Positions 1 through 8,537 are shown, counted from the stretch's first letter. The stretch is 17,722 bases of DNA from an uncultured Anaerovibrio sp. (GCA_900768695.1 CAAGDY010000086.1:1-17722), one strand, 5' to 3'. Translations and numbers: made by a program. The notes: generated by a model not told the origin, from the sequence alone.

Positions 1-56
1 ACTACACTCCTGCGACAGCTCCCAACCAACCTGCCAACAAATTCCTATACGTTGCC

Positions 57-1304
57 TCACTCATAAAGCGGATATTTCTCACACAAGGCCTCAACGCGTT
101 TTCTTGCCTGTGCCCTTGCGCCCTCATCATCAGGATTGTCCAGCACCAGGGCAATAATATCTGCCACTTCCTTCATGTCCTCCTCCTTGAAGCCACGGGT
201 GGTCAGGGCCGGGGAGCCCAGACGCAGGCCGCTGGTCGTAAACGGGCTGAGCTTTTCAAACGGAATAGTATTCTTATTGGCAGTGATGCCCACCTCGTCC
301 AGCAGGTTCTGCGCCAGCTTGCCGGTGATCTTCTTGCTGGTCAAATCCACCAGCATCAGATGGTTGTCAGTGCCGCCGGAAACAATGCGGAAGCCGTCTG
401 CCTGCAGGGTATCAGCCAGCACCCTGGCATTTTTTACTACCTGCCGGGCATACTCCTTGAACTCGGAGGAAAGCGCCTCCTTCAAGGCTACGGCCTTGGC
501 GGCTATCACATGCATCAGCGGACCGCCCTGAATGCCCGGGAAAATCGCCTTGTTGAACTGCCTGCCAAATTCCTCGTCCCGGCACAGAATCATGCCGCCG
601 CGAGGGCCGCGCAGGGTCTTGTGGGTAGTAGTCGTAACCACATCAGCATAAGGAATCGGGTTCGGATGCAGGCCTGCCGCTACCAGTCCGGCAATATGCG
701 CCATATCCACCATGAGATATGCCCCTACACTATGGGCAATTTTCGCCATGCGTTCAAAATCAATTACACGGGCATAGGCAGAAGCACCGGCTACAATCAG
801 CTTTGGCCTGCACTCCTCCGCAATGGCCTGAATTTCGTCATAATCCAGCATTTCCGTTTCCGCGCTGACGCCATAAGGCACAATCTTGAAATATTTGCCG
901 GACATGTTCACAGGAGAGCCGTGGGTAAGATGGCCGCCATCCGTCAGATTCATGCCCATGACAGTATCCCCCGGCGTCAGCAGGGCAAAGAATACTGCCA
1001 TGTTGGCCTGTGCGCCGGAATGAGGCTGTACGTTGGCATACTCCGCCCCGAACAGCATTTTTGCACGGTCTATAGCCAGCTGCTCCACCACATCCACATA
1101 CTCACAGCCGCCATAATAGCGCTTGCCCGGATATCCCTCGGCATATTTATTGGTCAGGACACTGCCCTGTGCCTCCATAACGGCCTTGCTGACGATATTT
1201 TCAGAAGCAATCAGCTCCAGCTTGCCGCGCTGTCTGCCCAGCTCACTGCCAATAGCCTCAAAAACCTCACTGTCCACGCCTGCCAATGTATTCATCAAAC
1301 TCAT
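57..1304 (-). CDS. glyA: Serine hydroxymethyltransferase
   Basis: A PLP enzyme of the cytoplasm that interconverts serine and glycine, moving the hydroxymethyl carbon to or from tetrahydrofolate. The 415-residue length is normal for bacterial SHMT. The protein shows LIASENIVS near residue 31, the YPGKRYYGG segment near 58-66, HSGAQAN near 95-101, and TTTTHKTLRGPRGG with the Schiff-base lysine at about K229. The ATG at 1304 is preceded by GGAGG at a normal distance. It is the last gene seen in the gcv block, 52 bases after lpdA. Here it can combine the methylene-THF made by the glycine cleavage system with a second glycine to make serine, or run in reverse. No terminator is visible in the 56 bases between its stop and the window edge, so the operon may continue. 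Identity is very secure. Confidence 0.98.
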   Translation of the reverse strand: MSLMNTLAGVDSEVFEAIGSELGRQRGKLELIASENIVSKAVMEAQGSVLTNKYAEGYPGKRYYGGCEYVDVVEQLAIDRAKMLFGAEYANVQPHSGAQANMAVFFALLTPGDTVMGMNLTDGGHLTHGSPVNMSGKYFKIVPYGVSAETEMLDYDEIQAIAEECRPKLIVAGASAYARVIDFERMAKIAHSVGAYLMVDMAHIAGLVAAGLHPNPIPYADVVTTTTHKTLRGPRGGMILCRDEEFGRQFNKAIFPGIQGGPLMHVIAAKAVALKEALSSEFKEYARQVVKNARVLADTLQADGFRIVSGGTDNHLMLVDLTSKKITGKLAQNLLDEVGITANKNTIPFEKLSPFTTSGLRLGSPALTTRGFKEEDMKEVADIIALVLDNPDDEGARAQARKRVEALCEKYPLYE

Positions 1305-1356
1305 AGCATTTCCTCCAAAATATCACACCAAATATCGTAAACCAATGCCAAAAGCA

Positions 1357-2715
1357 TCACTGTCCGGCCGCCTGCCCTATCATCTCCACGAAGGTCGGAT
1401 GCGGATGAATGGTATCAGCTATATCCTCCAGCTTCAGGCCCAGCCTTACCGCCACTGCCAGCTCCCCAATCATATCAGTTGCCCGGTCGCACACCAGCTG
1501 CGCTCCCAGCAGCGTGCCGTCAGCGGCTGCCACCAGCTTTACAAAGCCGCTGTCGCCACCGGCTATCAGGCTCTTGCCGTTGCTGCCCGTCGGCAGTTTC
1601 TTTACCACCACATCCAGGCCCTGCTCCTTTGCCTGCTCCTGGCTAAGTCCCACGGAAGCAATCTCAGGACAGGTATACACACAGCTTGGCACAACGCTCA
1701 TGTCAACAGCGCCCTTGCCGCCACAAATCACATCAATCACGTTCTCGCCCTGAGCAGCCGCCACATGAGCCAGCTGAATATTGCCGGCCACAGCATCACC
1801 GATAGCATAGAGCCCGTCAATGCTGGTACGCCCGTCAGCGTCAGCTACCAGGGCACCACGGTTCAGCTCAGGCGCCACGCCCTCGCCGAACAAGCCCTCA
1901 AGAGCCGCCCTGCGCCCTGCCGCCATCAGCACTGCATCAGCACAGGCCGTCTTTTCATTGCCCTTTTTATCCAGATAGCTGACCGACATATTCCCTGCCT
2001 CGCCACTAATGGACTGCACCCGGCAGGAGGCCTCAATCACAGCCCCCATCTTTTTCAGCTTCATGGCCAGCCGCTGGGCAATTTCCTTTTCCATAGGCGG
2101 CAGGATATGCTCCGCCATTTCCACTATAGTCACCTTGCAGCCCAGGTTCAGGTAAATAGAGGCACACTCCACGCCAATGACACCGCCTCCGATAATCACC
2201 AGCGAGCAAAACTCCTTGCCCTCGCCCTCCAGCAAATCATTGCTGGTATAGACGCCATCTCTGTCACTGCCGGGAATCGGCGGCATGGCAGGCTGGGAGC
2301 CTGCCGCTACAATAATGCTCTCTGCCTCATACTCTGTGCCATTGCAGCTTATCACGCCGGGAGCTGTTATTTCAGCCTTTCCTGCCACAACCTCCACCTT
2401 GGCCGCCTTCATCAGCTTGCCGATGGCGTCACGCAGGGAGGCCACAATCTCATTTTTGCGGCTGTGCATGCCCTTCTGCTCTGCTACCGCACCGCTTACC
2501 CTGATACCGAATTTTCCGGCGTCCTTTATCTCACCCAGAAGCTCTGCCGAATGGAGCAGTGCCTTGGTAGGGATACAGCCGCGGTTCAGGCAGGTGCCGC
2601 CCAGATGGGACTTTTCAAACAACACCACGCTCTTTCCCAGCCTGCCGGCCTTGGCAGCCGCCGTATAGCCGCCGGGGCCGGCCCCGATTATTGCAATATC
2701 ATATCTCATACCCAT
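1357..2715 (-). CDS. lpdA: Dihydrolipoyl dehydrogenase (L protein, E3)
   Basis: A flavoprotein that reoxidises the dihydrolipoyl arm of GcvH and passes electrons to NAD+. Domains in order: an FAD-binding Rossmann motif GAGPGG at about 11-16; the redox disulfide in GTCLNRGCIPTKAL (C42 and C47); an NAD-binding motif GGGVIGVE near 176; and a C-terminal HPHPTFVE with the catalytic His (about H439) and Glu (E444). At 452 residues it is a plain E3 with no fused N-terminal lipoyl domain. The start MGMRYDIAIIG is preceded by GGAGG nine bases upstream; the second ATG two codons later is possible but too far from that site. Its place between lplA and glyA suggests it serves the glycine cleavage complex first, though it could also serve 2-oxoacid dehydrogenases. 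The 224-base gap upstream is low-complexity. Confidence 0.96.
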   Translation of the reverse strand: MGMRYDIAIIGAGPGGYTAAAKAGRLGKSVVLFEKSHLGGTCLNRGCIPTKALLHSAELLGEIKDAGKFGIRVSGAVAEQKGMHSRKNEIVASLRDAIGKLMKAAKVEVVAGKAEITAPGVISCNGTEYEAESIIVAAGSQPAMPPIPGSDRDGVYTSNDLLEGEGKEFCSLVIIGGGVIGVECASIYLNLGCKVTIVEMAEHILPPMEKEIAQRLAMKLKKMGAVIEASCRVQSISGEAGNMSVSYLDKKGNEKTACADAVLMAAGRRAALEGLFGEGVAPELNRGALVADADGRTSIDGLYAIGDAVAGNIQLAHVAAAQGENVIDVICGGKGAVDMSVVPSCVYTCPEIASVGLSQEQAKEQGLDVVVKKLPTGSNGKSLIAGGDSGFVKLVAAADGTLLGAQLVCDRATDMIGELAVAVRLGLKLEDIADTIHPHPTFVEMIGQAAGQ

Positions 2716-2939
2716 CCAGCCTTTCCTCCATCACATCTACATCTACATTTACATTCCCATTAATACTAACATCAGCATGGCATTAATATTAACATCGCAT
2801 TTGCTTTTACATTTGCAATAACATTGCATCTGCACTTACCTTCACATTCGCACCTGAAGTCACATTTATATTCGCGTTCACGCTTATTTTTGCGCTCATT
2901 TCACGCACATATCTGCATTTATATTTATAGCCGCATCAA
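2716..2939. repeat. Low-complexity ~6-base periodic spacer between lplA and lpdA
   Basis: This 224-base spacer contains no credible gene. On the plus strand it is built from loosely repeated ACATTT, ACATCT and CACATT-like hexamers (dense at about 2730-2760 and 2805-2870). It also has a near-direct repeat, CATTAATACTAACATC then CATTAATATTAACATC, about 24 bases apart near 2758-2796. The only other clear element is the lpdA ribosome site next to 2715. I see no hairpin followed by a U-tract, so lplA and lpdA may still be on one transcript. Confidence 0.6.
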
Positions 2940-3929
2940 TTATGCAGGCACCAGCATAGACGCAATATCATCTGCAATCCGCGGGCTGGCCTCATCGCTC
3001 ATGGACAGCCTTGCCAGAATGGAATCACGCTTCATGCTGCAGCCCCGCAAAAGCCCCGGCACCTCCTGCAAAAATTCTGCCTCCAGACCGTCCGTCCAGA
3101 GCTGCAGCTCCTGTACCGACTGCTTGTCCTCGCTCAGGCTGTAATCCATCCGCACAGTGCCCCAGCCAAAGCGCATTTCCTTGCTGAAATCCAGCACCTT
3201 CGCATCGCCGTACAGCCACTCCGGCGCGGACATTCTGGCTTCCTCAGACTGCCACAGTTCCCTGTCAGCCTCCGTCAGCTCCAGCTCCCTGACCGGCAGT
3301 CCGTACACGGCACAAAAGGCCTCCCGCAGGCCTTCCTTCATGGCCGCCACGGTAATATGGGGATTTAAATCCGCCAGGTTGCAGACCCTTGACTGCACCG
3401 ACTGAACGCCCTTTGCCCTGAGCTTCAACGGTGAAACATTCAGATACTTCGGCAGCTGGCTCGTGTCCACATTCATCATCAGCGTACCATGATGATAGCT
3501 TCTGCCATCGTGATGATAATAAGCGTGGCCGGAGAATTTTTTGCCCTCGATGGTCAGGTCGTTGCGGCCGTTTTTCTCTGCATTCAGCCCCTGCAGCTGC
3601 ACGGCCTTCAGAATCACGCTGGTCTGCCTGTCAGTATCAAAATCCCCGGAATTCATAATCATGGTAAAATTCAGGTTGCCCAAATCATGGTACACGGCAC
3701 CACCGCCGGACAGGCGGCGCGCCAGAAAGCCGCCATCCTGCTCCAGCTGCTGTACATGGCACTCGGACAGGGCGTTCTGATTGCGCCCGATAACCACGGT
3801 ATGCTTATTCTGCCACAGGTACAGATAGCACTCCCCCGGCTGCAGCCTTTTCAGCAGCACAGCCTCCAACGCCAGATTATGGTGGGGATTATTGCTGTCA
3901 CCCTCAATTATGAATAGCTTATCAATCAT
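2940..3929 (-). CDS. lplA: Lipoate-protein ligase A
   Basis: Activates free lipoate with ATP and transfers it to the lipoyl lysine of carrier proteins, here most likely GcvH. Motifs seen (numbered from the upstream GTG): ARRLSGGGAVYHD at about 71-83, GNLNF near 85, NDLTIEGKKFSG at about 124-135 with the lysine expected to contact lipoyl-AMP, and HHGTLMMNVD near 147. At about 330 residues it has both the catalytic domain and the small C-terminal domain of LplA. An ATG at 3929 is preferred; a GTG directly upstream (3932) sits closer to the AAGGA site and is a real alternative. It lies 55 bases after gcvPB inside the gcv operon, so its likely job is charging GcvH from scavenged lipoate. No lipA or lipB is visible nearby. 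Confidence 0.95.
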   Translation of the reverse strand: MIDKLFIIEGDSNNPHHNLALEAVLLKRLQPGECYLYLWQNKHTVVIGRNQNALSECHVQQLEQDGGFLARRLSGGGAVYHDLGNLNFTMIMNSGDFDTDRQTSVILKAVQLQGLNAEKNGRNDLTIEGKKFSGHAYYHHDGRSYHHGTLMMNVDTSQLPKYLNVSPLKLRAKGVQSVQSRVCNLADLNPHITVAAMKEGLREAFCAVYGLPVRELELTEADRELWQSEEARMSAPEWLYGDAKVLDFSKEMRFGWGTVRMDYSLSEDKQSVQELQLWTDGLEAEFLQEVPGLLRGCSMKRDSILARLSMSDEASPRIADDIASMLVPA

Positions 3930-3987
3930 CACAAATCAGTCCTTAAAATATCTAAAACATCTAAACTAAATCAATTGGAAATATATT

Positions 3988-5421
3988 TTATGCAAAGCTA
4001 TAGGTCAGTACCGGCTTTCTGGCCGCATTTACTTCGTCAGGACGGCCGATATAGCAATCATGCGGAGCATGGTGCAGTTCCTCGCCATTGGTCTTTGCTT
4101 CCTCCAGAATGTTCAGGAAAAGCTCTGCCGCCTTGTCCAGGGTTTCCTTGCTTTCCGTTTCTGTCGGCTCAATCATCAGTGCCTCATGGACAATCAGCGG
4201 GAAGTACATGGTTGGCGGATGAATGCCAAAATCCAACAGCCGCTTTGCCACATCCATGGCAGCCACGCCGTAGTCATGCTTCAGCTTTTCCAGCGTCATG
4301 ACAAACTCGTGCATGCAGACCGTATCATAGGCCATATCATAATGCCCCTTCAAAAGGCTCATCATGTAGTTGGCATTCAGCACCGCATTGGTGGAAGCCT
4401 CCGGAATACCTTCCTTGCCGAGAGTAAGAATATAGGCAAGAGCGCGAACCACCACCAGGAAATTGCCGCCAAAGCTGCGCACCTGTCCGATGGAATTGGT
4501 CGGAGCGTACAGGGAATACACACCCTCGGACAACCTTACCTGCGGCGATGGCAGGAAATCTGACAGAAATGCCTTGCAGCCTACAGGGCCACTGCCCGGG
4601 CCGCCGCCACCATGAGGGGTGGAAAAGGTCTTGTGCAGGTTCACATGCACGCAGTCAAAGCCCATATCGCCAGGGCGCACCACGCCCATAATAGCGTTCA
4701 GGTTGGCACCGTCATAGTAGCACAGGCCGCCAGCCTCATGGATAATCTTGGTAATCTCCAGTATATTCGGGTCAAAAATACCTACGGTATTCGGGTTTGT
4801 CAGCATCAGCCCGGCAGTGTCATCGCCCACTGCCGCCCTCAGTGCATCCAGGTCAACGCCGCCGTCAGCATTGGACGGCACGGACACTACGGAAAAGCCT
4901 GCCATAACAGCGGAGGCTGGATTTGTGCCGTGAGCGGAGTCAGGCACAATAATCTTTGTCCTGGCCACATCACCGCGGGACAAATGATAGCTCCTTATAA
5001 GCAGCAATCCCGTGTACTCACCGTGGGCACCGGCCGCCGGCTGCAGGGTAATGGCATCCATGCCGGTAATCTCTCCCAACAGCTTTTCCGTATCGTACAT
5101 CACCTGCAGGGCACCCTGCACCGTGTCCTCTGGCTGCAGGGGATGTATTGCCGTAAAGCCCGGCAGGCTGCTCATTTCCTCATTGATGCGTGGATTGTAC
5201 TTCATGGTGCAGGAGCCCAGCGGATAAAAGCCGTCATTGACGCCGTGGGTTTCCTTGGCCAGCTCCGTATAATGCCGCCCCAAATCTATCTCTGCCATTT
5301 CAGGCAGCTTTGGCGCCTCCTGACGCAGCAGTCCCTCGGCAAAATCAGCCTCCGGCACATCGCAGTCAGGCAGCAAATCCATGCCCCTGCCAGCCCTGCT
5401 TCTCTCAAACAACAGCTCCAT
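3988..5421 (-). CDS. gcvPB: Glycine dehydrogenase (decarboxylating) subunit 2, P-protein C-terminal half
   Basis: The PLP-carrying half of the split P-protein. With GcvPA it decarboxylates glycine and loads the aminomethyl group on the lipoyl arm of GcvH. From the start MELLFERSRAG the protein is 477 residues, normal for GcvPB. It shows YPLGSCTMKYNP near 66, DSAHGTNPASA near 161, DGANLNA near 237, and HKTFSTPHGGGGPG with the PLP lysine at about K264. The open frame runs upstream to 5502 inside gcvPA, but the real start is at the double ATG at 5424/5421. The first ATG overlaps the gcvPA stop (ATGA). An AGGAGG ends 4 bases before the first ATG and 7 before the second, which favours the second. 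The overlap implies translational coupling with gcvPA. Confidence 0.96.
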   Translation of the reverse strand: MELLFERSRAGRGMDLLPDCDVPEADFAEGLLRQEAPKLPEMAEIDLGRHYTELAKETHGVNDGFYPLGSCTMKYNPRINEEMSSLPGFTAIHPLQPEDTVQGALQVMYDTEKLLGEITGMDAITLQPAAGAHGEYTGLLLIRSYHLSRGDVARTKIIVPDSAHGTNPASAVMAGFSVVSVPSNADGGVDLDALRAAVGDDTAGLMLTNPNTVGIFDPNILEITKIIHEAGGLCYYDGANLNAIMGVVRPGDMGFDCVHVNLHKTFSTPHGGGGPGSGPVGCKAFLSDFLPSPQVRLSEGVYSLYAPTNSIGQVRSFGGNFLVVVRALAYILTLGKEGIPEASTNAVLNANYMMSLLKGHYDMAYDTVCMHEFVMTLEKLKHDYGVAAMDVAKRLLDFGIHPPTMYFPLIVHEALMIEPTETESKETLDKAAELFLNILEEAKTNGEELHHAPHDCYIGRPDEVNAARKPVLTYSFA

Positions 5422-6743
5422 CATGCCACCTCCTGACAAACAGCCTTGATAACCTTTACCAGCTTGTCTATTTTTTCCCGGGTGCAAAGCTCCGTACAGC
5501 ACCAGAGAATGCCTTCCTCTATCGGCAGTCCGCAGAGAATCCCCTCTGCCGCCAAGTCCTCCTCCAGAATCTTGGCAGGTATCGGAGCAGTAGTAACGAA
5601 CTCGTGGAAGAACGGCTTGTCAGTCACCAGGCGGAAGCCCGGGATTTTGCACAGCTCAGCGGCGAGGTAATGGGCATTGGCGGCGGAATTCACTGCAGCC
5701 TTCCTGATGCCCTTCGGCCCCATGGCCGCCAGATAAACAGCCGCTGTCATAGCGCACAGCGCCTCATTGGAGCAGATATTGGAGGATGCCTTTTCACGGC
5801 GGATATGCTGTTCCCTGGCCTGCAGGGTCAGCACGTAGCACCTTTTGCCATTGGCATCAACAGTTTCGCCTACAATACGTCCCGGCAGCTTGCGCACCAT
5901 GGCACTGGTAGTAGTCATAAAGCCCAGGTAAGGGCCGCCAAAGGCTAACGGCATCCCAAGAGGCTGGCCTTCGCCCACGGCAATATCAACGCCATACTCG
6001 CCAGGGGTTTTCAGAAGCCCCAGGGAAATAGGATTTACTCCCATAATCACCTTGGCACCTGCCTCATGGGAAGCGGCCACAACAGCCTCCATATCCTCAA
6101 GCACGCCATAATAATTCGGGCTCTGCACATAGACGCAGGCGCTGGTCTTGTCCAGCGCGGCCTTCAAGGCCTCAATATCAGTTGCATAGTCAGCCACAGG
6201 CAGTACCTTGACCTCTACGTTGCGGCTGGCGCAATAAGTCTTCATCACTGCCATCACCTTCGGGTCAACGGCACCGGACACGATAACACCCTGCTTTTTC
6301 CGCTCCTGGCACATGAACACTGCCTCGGCGGCAGCCACGGCGCCATCATAAACGGAAGCATTGGACACGTCCATGCCGGTCAGCTGGCACATCTCTGTCT
6401 GATACTCAAAGATGGACTGCAGTACGCCCTGACTGATTTCTGCCTGATAAGGCGTATAGGCCGTCACGAATTCCTCCTTGGAGGTAACGGTCTTGACGAT
6501 GGACGGAATATAGTGATTGTAGGCACCGGCTCCGCGGAAAATGCTGGAAAATACCTTGTTTTTCCCTGCCATGCCCGTGATTTTTTCCCTGACCTCCAGC
6601 TCGGTACAGCCCTCCGGGATATTCAGCTCCTTCAGGCGGACTGACTCCGGCACGGAAGCATACAGGTCATCTGTGCTGTTCATGCCGATGGCTGACAGCA
6701 TCTCCTGCCGCTCCTGGGCAGTGGATGGAATATAGCTCCCCAT
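5421..6743 (-). CDS. gcvPA: Glycine dehydrogenase (decarboxylating) subunit 1, P-protein N-terminal half
   Basis: The N-terminal half of the two-subunit P-protein, a fold type I aminotransferase-like chain without its own PLP lysine; it forms the active enzyme with GcvPB. At 440 residues it is close to the family length. Recognisable stretches are YIPSTAQERQEML near the N-terminus, RGAGAYNHYIPS near 90, YTPYQAEISQGVLQ near 117, the QSPNYYG segment near 202, and EGQPLGMPLAFGGPYLG near 258. The ATG at 6743 lies two bases after the gcvH stop, and its ribosome site (GAGGAGGAG) is made by the final Glu codons of gcvH. The 3' end overlaps the gcvPB start. This tight spacing fits balanced production of H and P proteins. 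Confidence 0.96.
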   Translation of the reverse strand: MGSYIPSTAQERQEMLSAIGMNSTDDLYASVPESVRLKELNIPEGCTELEVREKITGMAGKNKVFSSIFRGAGAYNHYIPSIVKTVTSKEEFVTAYTPYQAEISQGVLQSIFEYQTEMCQLTGMDVSNASVYDGAVAAAEAVFMCQERKKQGVIVSGAVDPKVMAVMKTYCASRNVEVKVLPVADYATDIEALKAALDKTSACVYVQSPNYYGVLEDMEAVVAASHEAGAKVIMGVNPISLGLLKTPGEYGVDIAVGEGQPLGMPLAFGGPYLGFMTTTSAMVRKLPGRIVGETVDANGKRCYVLTLQAREQHIRREKASSNICSNEALCAMTAAVYLAAMGPKGIRKAAVNSAANAHYLAAELCKIPGFRLVTDKPFFHEFVTTAPIPAKILEEDLAAEGILCGLPIEEGILWCCTELCTREKIDKLVKVIKAVCQEVA

Positions 6744-6745
6744 GA

Positions 6746-7129
6746 TTACTCCTCCTCGGTTGCGCAGAATTCCTCATAGGCTGCCGCATCCAGCAAATCC
6801 TCGATATCGGATACATCGCTGACCTTAATCAGCCACTGCTCATACGGCTCCTGATTAATCAGGGCCGGCTCGTCAATCAGGGTCTCATTGACCTCTGCCA
6901 CGGTGCCGCTGACAGGGCTGAACACATCGGATACAGCCTTTACGGACTCCACATCGGCAAAGGACTCGCCGCTGGTTACATCATCGCCTGCCTCCGGCAT
7001 GTTGATGAAAACAATATCTCCCAATGCTTCCTGGGCAAAATCCGTCAGGCCTACTACATAAAGGCCGTTTTCCTCCTTTACCCACTCGTGGGACTTGGTG
7101 TATTTCAGTTCTGCTGGTACGTTTGCCAT
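6746..7129 (-). CDS. gcvH: Glycine cleavage system H protein (lipoyl carrier)
   Basis: The small shuttle protein whose lipoyl lysine carries the aminomethyl group between P, T and L proteins. It has 127 residues, the usual size. The lipoylation site is K64 in DVESVKAVSD, and the N-terminal KYTKSHEWV and the following TDFAQEALGDIVFI are typical of true GcvH. The ATG at 7129 is preceded by AAGGAGAG. The C-terminus ends in a run of Glu whose GAG codons also act as the gcvPA ribosome site. It lies 185 bases after gcvT, an unusually wide gap for this operon, and that gap contains a GC-rich hairpin. The modification is probably made by the lplA product encoded downstream. Confidence 0.98.
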   Translation of the reverse strand: MANVPAELKYTKSHEWVKEENGLYVVGLTDFAQEALGDIVFINMPEAGDDVTSGESFADVESVKAVSDVFSPVSGTVAEVNETLIDEPALINQEPYEQWLIKVSDVSDIEDLLDAAAYEEFCATEEE

Positions 7130-7223
7130 AATAAATCTCTCCTTCTTATCTGCTCATATCTAATAATTGTGCTTATATTTCTATTTTTAAATTTATCCCA
7201 AATGGGTGGTGTAACAACGCCAA

Positions 7224-7239
7224 CGCAGGCAAGCCTGCG
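7224..7239. repeat. GC-rich perfect hairpin between gcvT and gcvH
   Basis: CGCAGGC and GCCTGCG form a perfect 7-base inverted repeat with a two-base centre. It sits in a GC-rich stretch (7200-7314) that contrasts with the AT-rich 7140-7200. No U-tract follows on the minus strand, so it is not a standard terminator. It could stabilise or process the mRNA, or be one copy of a REP-like element. The surrounding stretch also has repeated TGCCAGGC and CCCGGC words that resemble those in the spacers near 10690 and 16870. Confidence 0.5.
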
Positions 7240-7314
7240 CGCTGGCCACACCCGGCACATGCCAGGCTCACCGCTTTGCCTCCCGGCTCGCGTATTGCCA
7301 GGCACAGAGCATTG

Positions 7315-8400
7315 TCAGCCTCTCTTGTAGAAAGGCAGCTCCACAATCTTGGCCTGAATCCGGCGGCCGCGGACCTCTACCTCTACCAGAGTGCCCAAAT
7401 CCGCCTTATCTGCCGGTACATAAGCCATAGCAATGGCCTTGCCCAGATATGGGCAATGGGTGCCGGAGGTGGTAATGCCAACCTCTGCATCATCAATGAA
7501 CACAGGCTGATGCTCGCGGATAATGCCACGGCCTGTCACCTCAAGGCCTACCCGCACCTTCTGCGGCGTACCTGCCGCTATCATGGCATCCCTGCCGATA
7601 AACTCAGGCTTGTTCAGCTTGACGCCAAAGTCCAGGCCTGCCTCCAGCGGCGTAATCACATCATCCATCTCATGGCCGTAAAGCGGCATGGCCGCCTCCA
7701 GCCGCAGGGTATCACGGGCACCCAGGCCGCAAGGAATCAGGCCGTACTCAGCACCTGCTTCCATGAGGATTTCCCACAGCTTCGCACCGTTTTCTGCCGC
7801 CGTATAAATCTCATACCCCAGCTCGCCGGTATAGCCGGTGCGGGAAATCATGCACTTCAAATCCTTGATATAGACTTCCTCGATAGCGGTGTAATATTTC
7901 TTTGGAATGGATTCCTCCGGCAACAGCTTTGCCATAATCTCCGGTGCCTTCGGCCCCTGCAGTGCCAGCTGGGCAATGCTGTCAGAAATATCCTCAATCT
8001 CGGTTCCTTCCAGCACATATTTCTTCATGTGGGCTACATCCTTATGGCGATTAGCGGCATTGACAACCACCAGATACTTTTCCTCGCCAAACTTGTAGAC
8101 AATCAAATCATCCACACAGCCGCCATTTTCATGGCACATAACACTATAGCGGACACGCCCTACGGTCATATTGGTAAAATCATTGGTCAGCATGTGATTG
8201 AGGCTGGCCAGTGCTGTAGGCCCGGTGAACATCACCTCGCCCATGTGGGAAACATCAAACAGTCCACATTTCTCACGAACTGCCATGTGCTCTGCAATCA
8301 CGCCTGATTTGTACTGCACCGGCAGCAGATACCCGGCAAAAGGCACAATCTTTCCACCGGCAGCCACATGCACATCATACAACGGTGTTTTTAACTCCAT
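7315..8400 (-). CDS. gcvT: Glycine cleavage system T protein (aminomethyltransferase)
   Basis: Takes the aminomethyl group from GcvH, releases ammonia and makes 5,10-methylene-THF. At 361 residues it is normal length. Seen: PLYDVHVAAGGKIVPFAGY at the N-terminus, FDVSHMGE near 48, CVDDLIVY near 95-102 with the expected catalytic Asp (97 or 98), RTGYTGELGYEIY in the middle, and GLGARDTLRLEAAMPLYGHE near 230. The ATG at 8400 follows a purine-rich AAGGAAG site. It is the first gene of the gcv operon. Upstream are, in order of transcription, a candidate promoter, a glycine riboswitch, an intrinsic terminator and a repeat-rich leader, so expression is probably set by glycine. Confidence 0.97.
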   Translation of the reverse strand: MELKTPLYDVHVAAGGKIVPFAGYLLPVQYKSGVIAEHMAVREKCGLFDVSHMGEVMFTGPTALASLNHMLTNDFTNMTVGRVRYSVMCHENGGCVDDLIVYKFGEEKYLVVVNAANRHKDVAHMKKYVLEGTEIEDISDSIAQLALQGPKAPEIMAKLLPEESIPKKYYTAIEEVYIKDLKCMISRTGYTGELGYEIYTAAENGAKLWEILMEAGAEYGLIPCGLGARDTLRLEAAMPLYGHEMDDVITPLEAGLDFGVKLNKPEFIGRDAMIAAGTPQKVRVGLEVTGRGIIREHQPVFIDDAEVGITTSGTHCPYLGKAIAMAYVPADKADLGTLVEVEVRGRRIQAKIVELPFYKRG

Positions 8401-8434
8401 ACCTATTCTTCCTTTCCATAAAAGACATCCTTAA

Positions 8435-8491
8435 CCATAATCCAGCTATAATTCCAGCTATTATTCAGACCATTATTCCCAAGCTATTATT
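8435..8491. repeat. Degenerate 12-14-base tandem repeat in the gcvT leader
   Basis: On the plus strand a unit close to CCAGCTATTATT recurs head to tail: 8442-8453, 8454-8465, 8466-8477 and 8478-8491 (14 bases), with a partial copy at 8435-8441. Copies share CTATTATT or CATTATT and differ at one to four positions. The array lies between the riboswitch terminator and the gcvT ribosome site, so it is transcribed in the mRNA leader. Its function is unknown. Confidence 0.7.
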
Positions 8492-8537
8492 CCTGTTTGC
8501 CTGACAGCCTGCCGGCCATCTGACAGCGTAATTTTCT

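Noticed and set aside
1..56. Terminator after glyA.
   Set aside because: The 56 bases to the window edge show no hairpin followed by a U-tract on the minus strand.
1123..2763. A 546-codon open frame on the plus strand opposite lpdA and the glyA start.
   Set aside because: It is antisense to two secure genes, matches no family, is rich in His, Leu and Gln from reversed codons, and has no ribosome site. It is a composition shadow.
2824..3144. A plus-strand open frame starting MHLHLPSHSHL.
   Set aside because: Its N-terminus is the translated ACATTT-type repeat and the rest is antisense to lplA.
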